Assembly: GCA_917880885.1 (NCBI GenBank)
Contig: OU862934.1
Location: forward strand, 28,690,734-28,754,733
DNA from: Limnephilus marmoratus
Taxonomy: Eukaryota; Arthropoda; Insecta; Trichoptera; Limnephilidae
DNA: 64,000 nucleotides
Reading direction: 5' to 3'
Part shown: in pieces, positions 41,464 through 52,760 of the stretch
Layout: every line of letters begins with the position of its first letter
How positions within the stretch are numbered: position 1 is the stretch's first letter
Made by a program: the position numbers and the translations under genes
Notes under the pieces: model-generated
Databases searched by the model: none
The model's input: the letters and a program-made list of their open reading frames with translations, nothing else
What the model was told of the DNA's origin: nothing

Positions 41464-42098
41464 TATCGGTTCGGACTGGCCACGCTTATTACGAATAATT
41501 TTTAGAAAAAAACTTTAGATTCGCCTTAATTACTATAAAAGGAAACTTTTTGGCTTTGGGGCGGCGGAAAATAATGCATTTTAATTTTCAATTGCATAAA
41601 ACCAAAATTCACTTCGCGAACCGACGCAGCGAAAATCCGCGGCCGTAGCTGTCACTGTTATGGACTGTAGCTGACTTCGTGGGATACCTACATGAAATAC
41701 CGCGAATCACAAACCATGTTGCACAAACCTAGCGTAGCCGCTAAACCACTTGAAAACTGGGATGTTTTTCTTGCGTTGATGCGAGCAGGCGTTATAAAGG
41801 GGCACATTCTTTTGTATCACAAACCATGTTACACAAACAAGCCCGCTAGACAAATTTCATAATTACGCGCTTTATCCCACGAAGTCAGCTACAGTCCATA
41901 ACAGTGACAGCTACGGCTGCGGATTTTCGCTGCGTCGTCGGTTCGCGAAGTGAATTTTGGTTTTATGCAATTGAAAATTAAAATGCATTATTTTCCGCCG
42001 CCCCAAAGCCAAAAAGTTTCCTTTTATAGTAATTAAGGCGAATCTAAAGTTTTTTTCTAAAAATTATTCGTAATAAGCGTGGCCAGTCCGAACCGATA
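41464..42098. mobile_element. Fold-back element with arms of about 230 bp
   Basis: 41464-41695 and 41873-42098 are inverted copies of each other (ATCGGTTCGGACTGGCCACG; TTTGGCTTTGGGGCGGCGG; AAGTCAGCTACAGTCCATAA). The centre of about 175 bp repeats ATCACAAACCATGTT twice. No coding content. It lies directly upstream of the exon 41434-41079. Confidence 0.85.
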
Positions 42099-42189
42099 TT
42101 TACCGAAAATTATTATTTAAAGCTTTTATTTTTATGTTTCCCCAAATTGGATCTCTATAAATCATTATTTTTTTAGATAAATGCAGATA

Positions 42190-42320
42190 AAAAAATCAGA
42201 GTGTGCAATTCACACGCGGTAGAAGTGAAACTTTCAGAAAACTAAAGTAGACAAGAGTGGGGAGACTACGAAGCACTGCACAAAGAGGAGACCGATTATA
42301 CTATCTCATTCTCATGAGAC
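42190..42320 (+). repeat. Repeat R3, partial copy
   Basis: AATCAGAGTGTGCAATTCAC, GGTAGAAGTGAAACTTTC and GAGGAGACCGATTATACTA match the tandem units at 51789-52760. Confidence 0.7.
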
Positions 42321-42490
42321 CTATGCGAGCTGGGACAAATATCATCTCTTGTGATTAAACGGGATAACTGACATCTGTTGGGATATAGCAAAACTTCATA
42401 TAACTAACTATCCAACGACATCTATTGGAGAATGATGAAATTACATGACTAACCTGTACACTACAAAAAATGATAGAAGTTCAAATAATG

Positions 42491-42987
42491 TCAGTTTATT
42501 GATAACCTGGGAATATTTGTCTTCTTTTTAAAACGTCCTTGTACGTTTTTTGAGTTAGATGATTCATAGAAGGGGTAACACAAAAACGAATCTTCCAAAA
42601 TGCTAACCGGATCATTTCTCCCCAATACAGCCTTTCTCAACGTGGACACAACACTGTTGAGTTGTGTAATTTCTCCCTCCAGTCGCATTCTGTTAAGGAA
42701 TCTCACTCGGGACGCCATTCGCAGTTGTTTCTTCATTTTCATGTTGGAGAGCTTCAGTAACTTCAACTGTTTCCGTAATTCTGGTAAAAATAACACAAAT
42801 TAGAACTAAAAACTATTAGAGACACATTGTACATATTTGCAATCACTTTTTCAAGTCATTCGTTTAACTATGTTTTCTCAGTTTCTATCAATGAAATAGA
42901 AGCTTATTATATAAGCCATTTAAAAAAAATACCATGCCGTCTTTCCTGATCACTGATTTCTTCATTTAAAGCATTATTTCCGTCCAT
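42491..42987 (-). CDS. Small basic coiled-coil-like protein, about 114 residues
   Basis: Two exons: 42987-42933 (ATG) and 42780-42491 (stop TGA); GT-AG borders, phase 1. The product begins MDGNNALNEEISDQERRHE and continues with a Lys/Leu/Met-rich helix (LKLLKLSNMKMKKQLRMAS, LEGEITQLNSVVSTLRKAV) that has heptad-like spacing. The C-terminus is basic (GRFKKKT). There is no signal peptide and no recognised domain. AATAAA lies across the last codons and the stop (42498-42493). Both splice sites and the frame agree, so I think it is real, but the family is unknown to me. Confidence 0.65.
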
Positions 42988-44835
42988 TTTAACTCAATAA
43001 CACTGAAATTCAAACGTTCAAATGTCAAATTTTGACATTGCAAAGTTTTGTGTTGTTTCGTGTTTTGAATGTGAAAACCATAGAAAGATGTACTGTCAAA
43101 TAAAATACGGATTAGGGATGGGCCAAACTTAATGGCCCTTTCTGGTAAAAATATTTTATTTTATTCTGTTATTTTATTTTATCTTGTATTTATAATATAA
43201 AGATAAAATAAATACTTATATATTAAATAAAATGACTGTTTCTTTACTTGACCTTTATTTGTGCCCACGCCCGTGAAAGTTTCTATATATATATATATAT
43301 ATATATTTTTTTGTTTTTATTTCTTGCTATAGCAATCCCGATGAGTTACAGAACTCATTTTAGGACAGGAGGAACATACAAATCATGGGTGGGAGGTAAT
43401 AGTTAAAATTTTACATAGGAATTTGGATATTAAAATATAAGATTCACATACAATGTAGAAGAAAAATAAAAGACAGGTTGAGTAGAATAAACAGCAATGG
43501 AAAACAATTAAAGAAAAGGGAACAAGGTTATACAGATATGGATGATTACAAACTTAATGGAAAAGAAAAGAAGAGAAAAGAGACAAGACAATTGAAACAT
43601 GACAAGAAAATTACAAAGTTTCATCCTTATACATACTTAAAAAATATTCTTTTAAAGCATTACTCTGATTTTTTTTATTTTGCTGAATTCCCTTGTACAT
43701 ATCTGGTAGCGAATTATATAGTGTATAGGCAACATAGTTCAGAGATTTTATCCCATATTTTGTAGTGTGTGTTTGAGGTATGCGGACTTTATTGCTATTT
43801 CGAGTATTGTGAGTGTGGATGTCTTGATTGTAAAGTATATAAAGATGAGCTCTGGCGTTATGAAATTGGTCTAAATTTTTTTTTTAACGTGTGTATTTTG
43901 GGAGGAAAGGAGGGAGTGGGAAGGGAATCTGGAGGGGGGAGGGGAATGAAACAGGGAGGAGGGGTTTACGGGAGTGGGATTGAGGGAGGGGGGAAGGCAG
44001 AAGGTGAATGCGGGATGGGGCAGGAGGGATTCTCGGGAGAGGTGGAGGCGGGGAAAGTTGAGGGGGAACGCGCGAGGGGAACGGGGATGCATGCAAAAGA
44101 ACACGCAGGGGAGGGGTGACGAGGGAAGGGCAGCAGAGGAGACGTAGTAGCAGTGGTTAACAGCAGGGGGGTAAACTTGGAAAATCCATGCTTCTCACAT
44201 GGACAGTTGTATGAGTGCTGCTCACACGCTGGAAAACCTTCCGATTGATTTGTGTACGCACTAGAAGGAATACAAAAAGTATTGTATACCCAAAAGCCCT
44301 TGAATAAACTGAATTAAAACATAAAATTTTTCTTTTTTGAGTGGCATTGCAAAGCATTACGGGTACCCACTATCTATCATAAAAATAAATCTACAATGAT
44401 GTAAGTTCCAATTTACCTGTTTGGAATATTGTTGCACATGCGTGGAGTTAGGGACTGCTTTTTTATAATCTGTACAAAATTATACAGGTTGGAATTTATT
44501 TGTAATGTTACTAAAAACAACTTGGCTGTGTATTGTATAAAACCACATTGGGAAATATTTAATTTCATTTTACAATATTCATCCATTTTTTTTTTTTTAT
44601 TTGAACTTGTTTTACGTAGTTTAAAAAGTTGTGAATCTTCAACCATAAAGGTAATGAAGTTAATAACTTACATTAATGTTCCATAAATATTTTGAGGTAA
44701 TTTTAATTAAATAATTACCCGAGTGCCTGTCGACTTACCCGCACAAGAGTACTTGTACGAAATCTGGAACAGAAAGTCAAATTCTAGGCAGACGTCTTTA
44801 CTCTTTCACTGTCAATTACACTAGCAAAGTACAGG
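42988..44835. other. Intergenic DNA with purine-rich repeat
   Basis: Contains an (AT)n run at 43288-43306, a 43880-44130 G/A-rich stretch of GGGAGG-type units and the R6-like tail GCATTGCAAAGCATTACGGG at 44345. No exon found on either strand. Confidence 0.5.
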
Positions 44836-44878
44836 CAGACATTTTATTGTCTCAGGCTCTGAGATAATAAAATGTCTG
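44836..44878. other. 20-bp-stem hairpin with a 3-base loop
   Basis: CAGACATTTTATTGTCTCAG pairs with CTGAGATAATAAAATGTCTG with one mismatch around GCT. Not associated with a recognised element. Confidence 0.9.
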
Positions 44879-44972
44879 ACAAACAAACGCCGGTGCAGAT
44901 TCATAGACCACACGCAAGGATCATAGAAAATGTATACAAGGTTAGCTCATCGAGGGGGTAGAGTGGTGATTG

Positions 44973-45403
44973 GACTCCAGATACTAATATCTACAGCCCG
45001 AATGTTTGACGAATATCTACAGCTCATATGTTGAACTAATATCTACGAACTTCAGAGTGTTGATAAATATCTACAGAGCGTAGGTTGTACTAATATCTAC
45101 AGAGCGTAGGTTGGACTAATCAGCTAAATGTGTCCAATAGTCCGATATTAGGGATTTTTACATACATACTTACATAAATTAAGTTTTTTAAACTGCATAC
45201 GCAATATTACGTTATTCCAATATGCTATACATAATTGAAAATCCAACCTCTGACAGTACTGTAGATATTCGTCAACACTTTGGTTCTCATAGATATTAAT
45301 CAACAGTTTGAGCTGTAGATATTCGTCAACACTTTGATTCCCATAGATATTAGTTCGATTTTTTCAGTTTTTGGAATTCCTGTAGATATTAGTAGACGCC
45401 TCC
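44973..45403. mobile_element. ATCTACAG-family element, copy 2
   Basis: About 430 bp, very close to 12818-13249 along its entire length. Flanked by GGTGATTG at 44965-44972 and 45404-45411. The termini are ambiguous by one base between the two copies. Confidence 0.85.
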
Positions 45404-45542
45404 GGTGATTGGCTAGAAAGTCGTACCATAGCTTGAAGTTCATTTTACACCGGGAGATTTGAATTTACTGCATTACAAATGGTGTCAAGCGACTCTGAAT
45501 GCATTTGAAAATTATTTATAACACATTGTTCATCAACATATA

Positions 45543-45689
45543 CAGTGAAACCCTCTTAAGAAGTTTCGTGGCTTAAGAAGTTTGGTTTTTTCGGTCCCTC
45601 AGCCCAATTTTTCCCACATATAAGGTTTTCCTGCTTAAGATGTTTGTTTTTTCCGGTCCCTTGGAAAACTTCTTAAGAGGGTTTCACTG
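45543..45689. mobile_element. 147-bp pogo-type MITE
   Basis: Ends CAGTGAAACCCTCTTAAGAA and its complement, with TA on both sides (45541-45542, 45690-45691). Internal copies of CTTAAGAAGTTT and CTTAAGATGTTT suggest repeated ends. No coding content. Confidence 0.9.
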
Positions 45690-45859
45690 TATTATAAAAG
45701 AAAGTGCAGAAAAGTGTGTTTCCGCTAAAACTGAGAAACGAGTCCCGGTATGATCAAGGGATTTACATGGTGTGGTAGCCCTCTATCCCCCATCCATGAA
45801 AGAGGTTCCCGTTTTTACTTGAAGGGCGTACTTTTGAAGATACAAGGGCTGGAAGTTTT

Positions 45860-45997
45860 GCCGTCTAGAAAATTCAAGAGTATTTGAGAGCATTCCACAA
45901 CATCCCGGAGCATTCTGAAATGTTCGGGAATAGTCTGAAATATCCCAGATCATTGTAGAACATTCCAGAACACTCTTGAATGTTCTGGAACATTCGA
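45860..45997. promoter_or_regulatory. Array of heat-shock elements
   Basis: From 45957 to 45996 eight 5-bp nGAAn/nTTCn units alternate without a gap: 45957, 45962, 45967, 45972 (one mismatch), 45977, 45982, 45987 and 45992. The preceding 95 bp is a degenerate continuation (CATTCTGAAATGTTCGGGAA). Three such units form a consensus heat-shock factor site. It is about 0.7 kb past the stop of the minus-strand ZAD gene and has no obvious promoter beside it. Confidence 0.8.
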
Positions 45998-46729
45998 ATC
46001 CTTTTTTGTATGGGTGGGGCTGCCCTTTGGTAGGGCTTTGTAATGCAAGATCTGTCATGGGTTTGAACGGCAGTTCAATCTTACATTATCTCTATGAGCG
46101 AAGATGGGTACCCCAGCTTTATTACAATTTGTGATTTCTTTTATGTTAGAAAGCGAAAGAAATAATGCTTCTCATTGCCTTAGGAATATACGAGCTATGT
46201 TGTTCAGATATTTTACAAACCCGATCATCTTACAAAAAGATAAATCTTCATGAAAAAAAAAACCAAAACAATAAAGTTTAACATCTAATTTCAAAATAAA
46301 ATTGTATGAAAATGATGGAAAAGTAAAGTGACAGTGTTATTACAAATTTTCTTAAGTAAAGGAATCTGTAATAAAAATTTTAAGTTTATTTTATTTTACC
46401 TACTTTTTCAGGGAATCTGTAGTTATGTATTTTTTAAGCCAATTTACACTTATATCAAAATTCAAATATTTAGAAACAAAATTATTAATTTCTAATTTAT
46501 ACATCAGAAAGATTATTTTATCTGGATTTTAGAACAATTTTTGTTTTTCAAAGGGATAAAAAAATAACCAATATAAACGTACATTTACACTATATGGGAA
46601 GAATCGGGAATTTTGAGCGTCAACCTTGAATGGCAAAAGTTAATGGATATTATTTTCTAATTATTCGAAGGGTCAAAGAAAATCACAAGCACAAATAAAA
46701 CCACAATATGTCTATTAAAAAAATATATT

Positions 46730-49661
46730 TCAAGATGAAGATATAATATTATTTTGTGATAATGCCTCATCCAAATTTTCTAGGTTATCTTCGCTGACAT
46801 GGACGGTAAAATGTTTATCAAGTTCGGTATGCAGATGTTCTATTCGTTCGCCGTGTCTGTTCTTCATATGGACATGACGGCGACTCGAAGAAAGGAACCT
46901 TTCATTGCAAACGCTGCATTGAAAGGGACGTTCGCCAGTATGGAGACGTTGGTGCATGACCAACGCTTTTTTGTTAATTAGTCGACGCCCGCACACGTTG
47001 CATTCTTCGCGGCGTTCTTTCGTATGCACTATCCCATGCTCCCTCAAACTGCCCTTGCTAAAGAAACCTTTTCCGCAGACTTGACATTTGAATCTACGTT
47101 CTTTCAAATGATTGCTTAAAATATGCAACTCTAACAGGGTCTTCAAACTTCGAGACTCCCCGCAGTAATCGCAGATGAATTCGTTCTTTTTAACAATGAT
47201 GCCTTTATGTCGCTTCATGTGCTCTTTATAATAGCGTAGATTCTTGTAAGTCTTCCCGCATTGAGGGCAGTACTTTTTCGCACTATGGCTGTTTCTATGC
47301 AAGGTTAATCTGCTTCGAGAGCTGCACAATTTGCCGCAAACCTCGCAAATAAAATTGTATTTATTATCTGAGTGTGCCAATCTAACGTGCTCGGCTAAAT
47401 CATGACCAGTGTAGAATTTTTTAACGCACGATCGGCATGCATGCTTTTTTTCACTGTGATAGATCATATGCGCTTTTAATATGTTCTGATAATAGAAAGA
47501 TTTGCCGCAAACGGTGCAAAGATGCGTTTTTTTTCCTGTGTGCATTATAGTATGGCGTTTTAACGTACCGGCTTCCAAATACGACCGTTCGCAAACGCGG
47601 CAAACATGTCTCGATCCTTCCGGATGCGACGATTTATGCAAATTTAAAGCTGATTCGTTATCAAACGATTGCGAACACATTGTGCAATCGTATTCAACTT
47701 TTACTTTGACAATCTCAGGTTTTTCGTCAGTTTCTTCTTTAATAACGCTGCCTATAAGCATCAGGTCTTCTCCAAATTCTTCGAATTCTTTTGCGTGATC
47801 TTGATTGAGATGTTCGATCAACGTGTATCTGAAAAAGAACGTTGATCTACAAATTTTACACGCATATTGTCTGTCTTGATGGTATCGTGTGTGCGCTCTT
47901 AATGCGTTTCTATGATAAAAAGACTTATCGCATTTGTAACACTTATAAAGTTTGTTACCTGAATGTGTTATCATATGTCTTTTTAAAATACTTAGCTTCC
48001 TATACGACCTAAAACATATTTTGCAAATATGTCGCGATTCCTCCGAATGCGATTTTATGTGTTTTTTCAACTGCAATTTGCTATTAAATGATTCTGAACA
48101 CATGGTACAGCAATATTCGCTGCTTTCTTCGTCTTCTAGTTTAAAATCTTCAGTGATTTTAATGTATTTCTTAAATGAAACTTTATTCAGCAATGATTTC
48201 AAAATCAAACCATCTTTATCGACGTCTTTACTCATAAAATTGCCGACTTTTGCAGCACCCTGTCCGAAATCATCAAAAGTTAACGAGTATTCCGATTTCA
48301 AATTATTGAAACCTGACTTGTTTACTTCCACAAATTGTTCTGATTTCAAACTATTTAAACCCGATTTATTTGCTTCAACAAATTGTTCCGATTTCAAACT
48401 ATTTAAACCCGATTTATTTGCTTCAACAAATTGTTCCGATTTCAAACTATTTAAACCCGATTTATTTGCTTCAACAAATTGTTCTGATATCAAACGATTT
48501 AAACCCGATTTGTTTGCTTCAACAAATTGTTCCGAATTGAAATCTTCGTGTTGGAGAAAACTTTCCGATTTAATTTGTGAAATATTTTCTATTCCGAATT
48601 CTGCCTCATTTAAATTGTTTTCTGTTTTTTCATCGGGTAAAATTATAAGAACGGTGTCATCAGTATTTCCATCATCGATGAACTCATCTTGGGTTTGGTT
48701 GAAGATACTAATACAGGTATTTAATAAGATATTAGCTTCTTCACACTGTATCCTGAAGTTGTAAGAATCATAAATTTTCTCACAACAGTTATGGCAGACA
48801 TTTTCTGGTTTCGAGTCACCTTCTTCTACCTGAAGATAAAATAAAAAATTACTACAATTTTTAATACTAATTCATATAATACAAAATATGCTAAATATTC
48901 AGGTATTCAATAAACAGGTATTCTTAAAAAACAAACAAACACCGCTATCAATCTTTCTTAAAATTTCCATTTTTTGGTTTAAAGTTAAAGTGTCAGGTTG
49001 TTTACGTTGGCGAGATGACTCCATTTTGTTAACTTATTCAAACAAAAACATGTTTAAACGAAACAAACAGAAACACACGGAACAGTTTGTAGAATACATA
49101 GAGAACTAACGGAAATGTCCTAAAACAACCATAATGTAAAGCCGATTGAGTCACCGTGTTTATCATCACTATTTTACAACAATTTTAACATTAGTAACAA
49201 GGTTTTAAACCTTCATCATCACGTAATTATAACATTACATACGATTTATAAGTTAAATGCTACATTACACACATATACAGTTTGTTGGATTGCTAAAAAT
49301 ATAACGATTGCAGTCAACGAAAAATAATAAAAAAAATGTTAGGTGAAGTCGATTGAATCATGAATAACAATGCGTTTATCACCTTATTTTTCAACAATTT
49401 TAACATTATTGACAAGGGAGTCTTTACTATCAAACAATTATAACATTACATACGATTTCTAAATCAAATAAAGCGAAAAATTCAAACCTCGAGAGTAGCA
49501 ATGCATAATAACATGTCGTTGACAGTCGAGACTTCGTCCTCTTTTATAAGTCCGTCAAGCCGTCGCATTTCCTCGTCTTCACGAAGACAAATCCTACATA
49601 TTTTCTCTCTTAAGGAGCCAGCCACTAAATGGCTGATAATAACAGCTTCTCCGCCATTCAT
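46730..49661 (-). CDS. ZAD-domain C2H2 zinc-finger protein, 14 fingers
   Basis: Two exons, 49661-49488 (ATG) and 48829-46730 (stop), GT-AG, phase 0; about 757 residues. The N-terminal ZAD domain has CRICL in exon 1 and VCHNCCEKI in exon 2, giving the four zinc-binding cysteines. Then come an acidic linker, five 16-residue repeats (SEQFVEANKSGLNSLK), and fourteen C2H2 fingers from YCCTMCSES to FQCSVCNERF. Fingers 1-4 and 5-8 look like a duplicated four-finger block. Only the linker before finger 14 is canonical (HTGERPF). ZAD proteins are nuclear DNA-binding factors that dimerise through ZAD. No ortholog is assigned. The frame is intact, so it is probably functional. Confidence 0.95.
48296..48535 (-). 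repeat. Coding 48-bp tandem repeat, five copies
   Basis: Exactly 5 x 48 bp in frame inside the ZAD gene linker. Copies 2-4 encode the identical peptide; the first has NRLI and the last has VNKSGFNNLK at the C-terminal side. The near identity at DNA level means recent expansion. Confidence 0.95.
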
Positions 49662-50591
49662 TTTGAGATAAATAATAACGTTTTGTCAAATAATGTCCAT
49701 TTACCGCGCTAACAAACGTCAGGTGGAATATTTACGGCCGATTACGTTTTTGCAGAAGACGCGTTGCTGCACTTTTCATTGTGAAGTTTTATGGCTATTC
49801 AATTTCATATTCAATTTGAATACCTACCTACCTCTTTTAAAAGGTTATTATTTTTATTAGTTCCTATCAATTTAAGCAAAGATTGTACATGCGAACATGA
49901 AAGAATAAAGCAAAATCACAGTTTTCACAGTCCTCCTCACTAGGGTTTCCTGTTCTTAGGCCGTCAATAGTTTTTTTTTTATTTCTTACTTTGTCTTCAT
50001 AATATTTGATTTATTACTCAGTTCTCTCAGCCATGTTTTGACTTCAGTTTTAAATAATATATTATGATTTATGTATGAGTTTCGCACCATGAAATAATTT
50101 AATATTTCTGTGTCCAAAAGATTTATTCGAATTGGAAATAATAAGAATATTTTGACATAGTGCACTGGTTGAGTTTTTATATTAGGAATAGGTGCATTCG
50201 GTTCATTTTTTTTAGTCTTGATGAAACATTTTTTGAATAAACTTTTTATGCATTGAAAACATGGAAGTTTTTAATATTTCATCTGTCGAAGTTCTAATCT
50301 ATAAGATTATAAGAATTTCATGAAGACTTTGATAAAAGAATAAGGGGGGGGGGGGGGCTTAACTGTGACGGAATCAATAATTCGATTAAAAATATTTTAA
50401 ATTACAATGATTTAATTTGTTAATTCTTAATAATTTTTTTTTCTTTGTTTTACAGTTTTTAGAGAAAAATGTGTCCTTACTGGGGTACCCCGTTCTAAGG
50501 ACACGTTGTACAAGTTTTCTTGTTTGAAATATAAGTAAATACCTATGTTAAAAATGCAGCGACTGCACTCATTCATGGTGACCCCAGATAT
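49662..50591. other. 5' flank of the ZAD gene and a LINE tail
   Basis: 49930-50260 matches the LINE 3' end at 29216-29600 (CCTCCTCACTAGGG). A G run lies at 50345-50358. Nothing else recognised. Confidence 0.45.
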
Positions 50592-50752
50592 AGGGAACGT
50601 ACCCATACTACGTGACACGTTCGGGGGGGGGGGGTCTTCAAAATACCACGCTTGGTACAAATGAGTGGCGGGGGGCTTAGGTTTTTAGTCACCGGGGGGG
50701 GGGGGGGGGTTAAAAATTGCAAAAAGTTGGTCACGTAGTATGGGTTCCCTAA
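50592..50752. mobile_element. PolyG MITE family R5, copy 2
   Basis: Ends GGGAACGTACCC and GGGAACCCATAC (inverse), TA on both sides. Two G tracts at about 50624-50633 and 50694-50709 and TTGCAAAAAGTTGGTCACGT between tract and end. Confidence 0.8.
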
Positions 50753-50904
50753 CTACAGATGTTGCCTTCTCTCCCTCAGTAAAGGCAGTGTGATGGCGAT
50801 TATTCGACAACTGATTTTTCAACAAAAGTTTTGCAAGGTGGATACCAAGAAACTTAACCGGCCAGAATAAAGAAACAAGAAAAACATTTGGCAGAAAAAC
50901 AAAT

Positions 50905-51175
50905 GGCAAAAAAATTGTGACCGGAGACGAAAATTGGGTTCATTTTTTAAAACCTAAACCAAAGAGGCAGTCAATGGAATGGCGTCACACAAACTCACCA
51001 AGGGCAAAAAAATCAAATCTGTGTGATCGGCGGGAAAAGTTATGGCGATGGTGTTCTGGATGTGACCGTGGTTTTTACAACACTGTGATACATGCCCTTA
51101 TTAAAAGATGGACCAAAGCTGTGGAAATGGACGGAGATTATATTGAAAAGTTACAAATTAATCGTCAATAGTGTG
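50905..51175 (+). pseudogene. mariner transposase fragment
   Basis: Motifs: IVTGDENWVHFL (first catalytic Asp region of the mariner core seen here), PKRQSMEWRHTNSP, then in another frame KVMAMVFWDVTVV, and RWTKAVEMDGDYIEK near the C-terminus. At least one frame change and an internal deletion. 51180-51788 after it has no recognised content; the open frame at 51298-51696 is of unknown meaning. Confidence 0.85.
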
Positions 51176-51788
51176 GTTGTCGACCCTGTAATTGCATTTT
51201 GTATTGCTTGACAATTAAAGGAGAAAAAATAGGAGGCATTACTTACTGATTGACTGGCCCTAGTACATAATTTCTATAGGCGAAAATACCTACATAAATG
51301 AGAAATTTTTATTTGGAAAATATTAAAAAAATGGTCAACAACAAAATATGGTTAAAAATATGTCTGACGAAAGCTTTTCCTGTAGGTTTTAGCGGGACTG
51401 TAGATTCCAAGATGGCAACACTTCCCATGCGTGAACGGATATTAATTTGTGCACAACAGTCCAAAAATGGAAAACTTGGTGGAACTCTAATCACAACAGA
51501 TTTTTGTGGAAAATTGGTATTTTTTCAATCCCGCAATCCCGCAAATCCTGCAAATGAAAAACCCGTAGATCCGCGGTATGAACTATGGCTGCAATCCCGT
51601 GGGATTGTAATCCCTTTCTATCGTCAACCAATTTTAATAAAAAAAGTCGTTAATAGTTTTTATTTTTGTGACAGCTGTATCGGCATTCAAACATAGTTTG
51701 TTAAAGGCTTGGATTTAATTGTACAACTTGCAGAACTTTAGTACATTATGAAATTAATGTACTTAGGTATTAAATATTAAAAAAAAAA

Positions 51789-52760
51789 TCAGAAGGTGCA
51801 ATTCACACGTGGTAGAAGTAAAACCTTCAGAAAACTAAAGTAGACGTGGGTGGGGAGGCTACGAAGCACCTCACAAAGAAGAGACCGATTATACTATCTC
51901 ATTCTCTCGCTGGCTAAATCCTATAGATGTATGTGTTTGTCTCTTTTTAGTGTCGCTATTTATCGTTTCATCGTGTTTCAAATCACAACGGTGAAAGAAG
52001 TTTTCACTTCAAAAAGTTCTAATAATTAAACACAATAACAACAAATAAATAAAAAAAGTAGTGTGTGCAGTTCACACGCGGTAGAAGTGAAACCTTCAGA
52101 AAACTAAAGTTGACAAGAGTGGGAAGGCTACGAAGCACCGCACAAAGAGGAGGCCGATAGTCTACGAAGCACGGCACAAACAGGAGACCGATTAGTTTAT
52201 CTCATTCTCTCGCATGCTAAATCCTATAGATGTATGAGTTTGACTCTTTTTAGTGTCGCTCGTTTCTGTTTCATCGAGTTTCAAATCACAACAGTGCTAA
52301 AGAAGTTTTCACTTCAAAATCAGAGTGTGCAATTCACTCGTGATAGAAGTGAAACCATCAGAAAATTTAAGTTGACAAGAGTGGAAGGCTACGAAGCACC
52401 GCACAAAGAGGAGACCGATAGGCTACGTAGCACCGCATAAAGAGGATACCGATTATATTATCTCATTCTCTCGCAGGCTAAATCCTGTAGATGTATGTGT
52501 TTGTCTCTTTTTAGTGTCGCTATTTTTCGTTTCATCGGGTTTTAAATAACAACGGTGCTAAAGAAATTTCCCCTAAAAAACACAAGTGTGCAGTTCACAC
52601 ACGGTAGAAAACTAATGTAGACAAGCGTGGGGAGGCTACTAATTACCACATAAAGATGAGACCGATTATACTATCTCATTCGTGTTTGTCTCTATTTAGT
52701 GTCGCTATTTATCGTTTCATCGAGTTTCAAATCACAACGGTGCTAAAGAAGTTTTCAATT
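51789..52760 (+). repeat. Tandem array of repeat R3, four units
   Basis: Units start near 51789, 52064, 52318 and 52578, about 180-275 bp each. Each begins GTGTGCAGTTCACACGCGG-like, then TAGAAGTGAAACC, and ends with GTGTCGCT...CAAATCACAACGGTGCTAAA and GAAGTTTTCACTTC. The unit ends are inverted (GAAGTGAAACCTTC against GAAGTTTTCACTTC). A nested duplication adds a second GAGACCGAT block in units 2 and 3. Confidence 0.85.

Noticed and set aside
47502..48764. Long plus-strand open frames opposite the ZAD gene
   Set aside because: They are antisense shadows of the zinc-finger exon; the minus strand carries all fingers and the repeat in one frame.
51298..51696. Host gene of 132 codons
   Set aside because: No signal, domain or splice evidence, and it lies between a mariner remnant and a repeat array; left unassigned.
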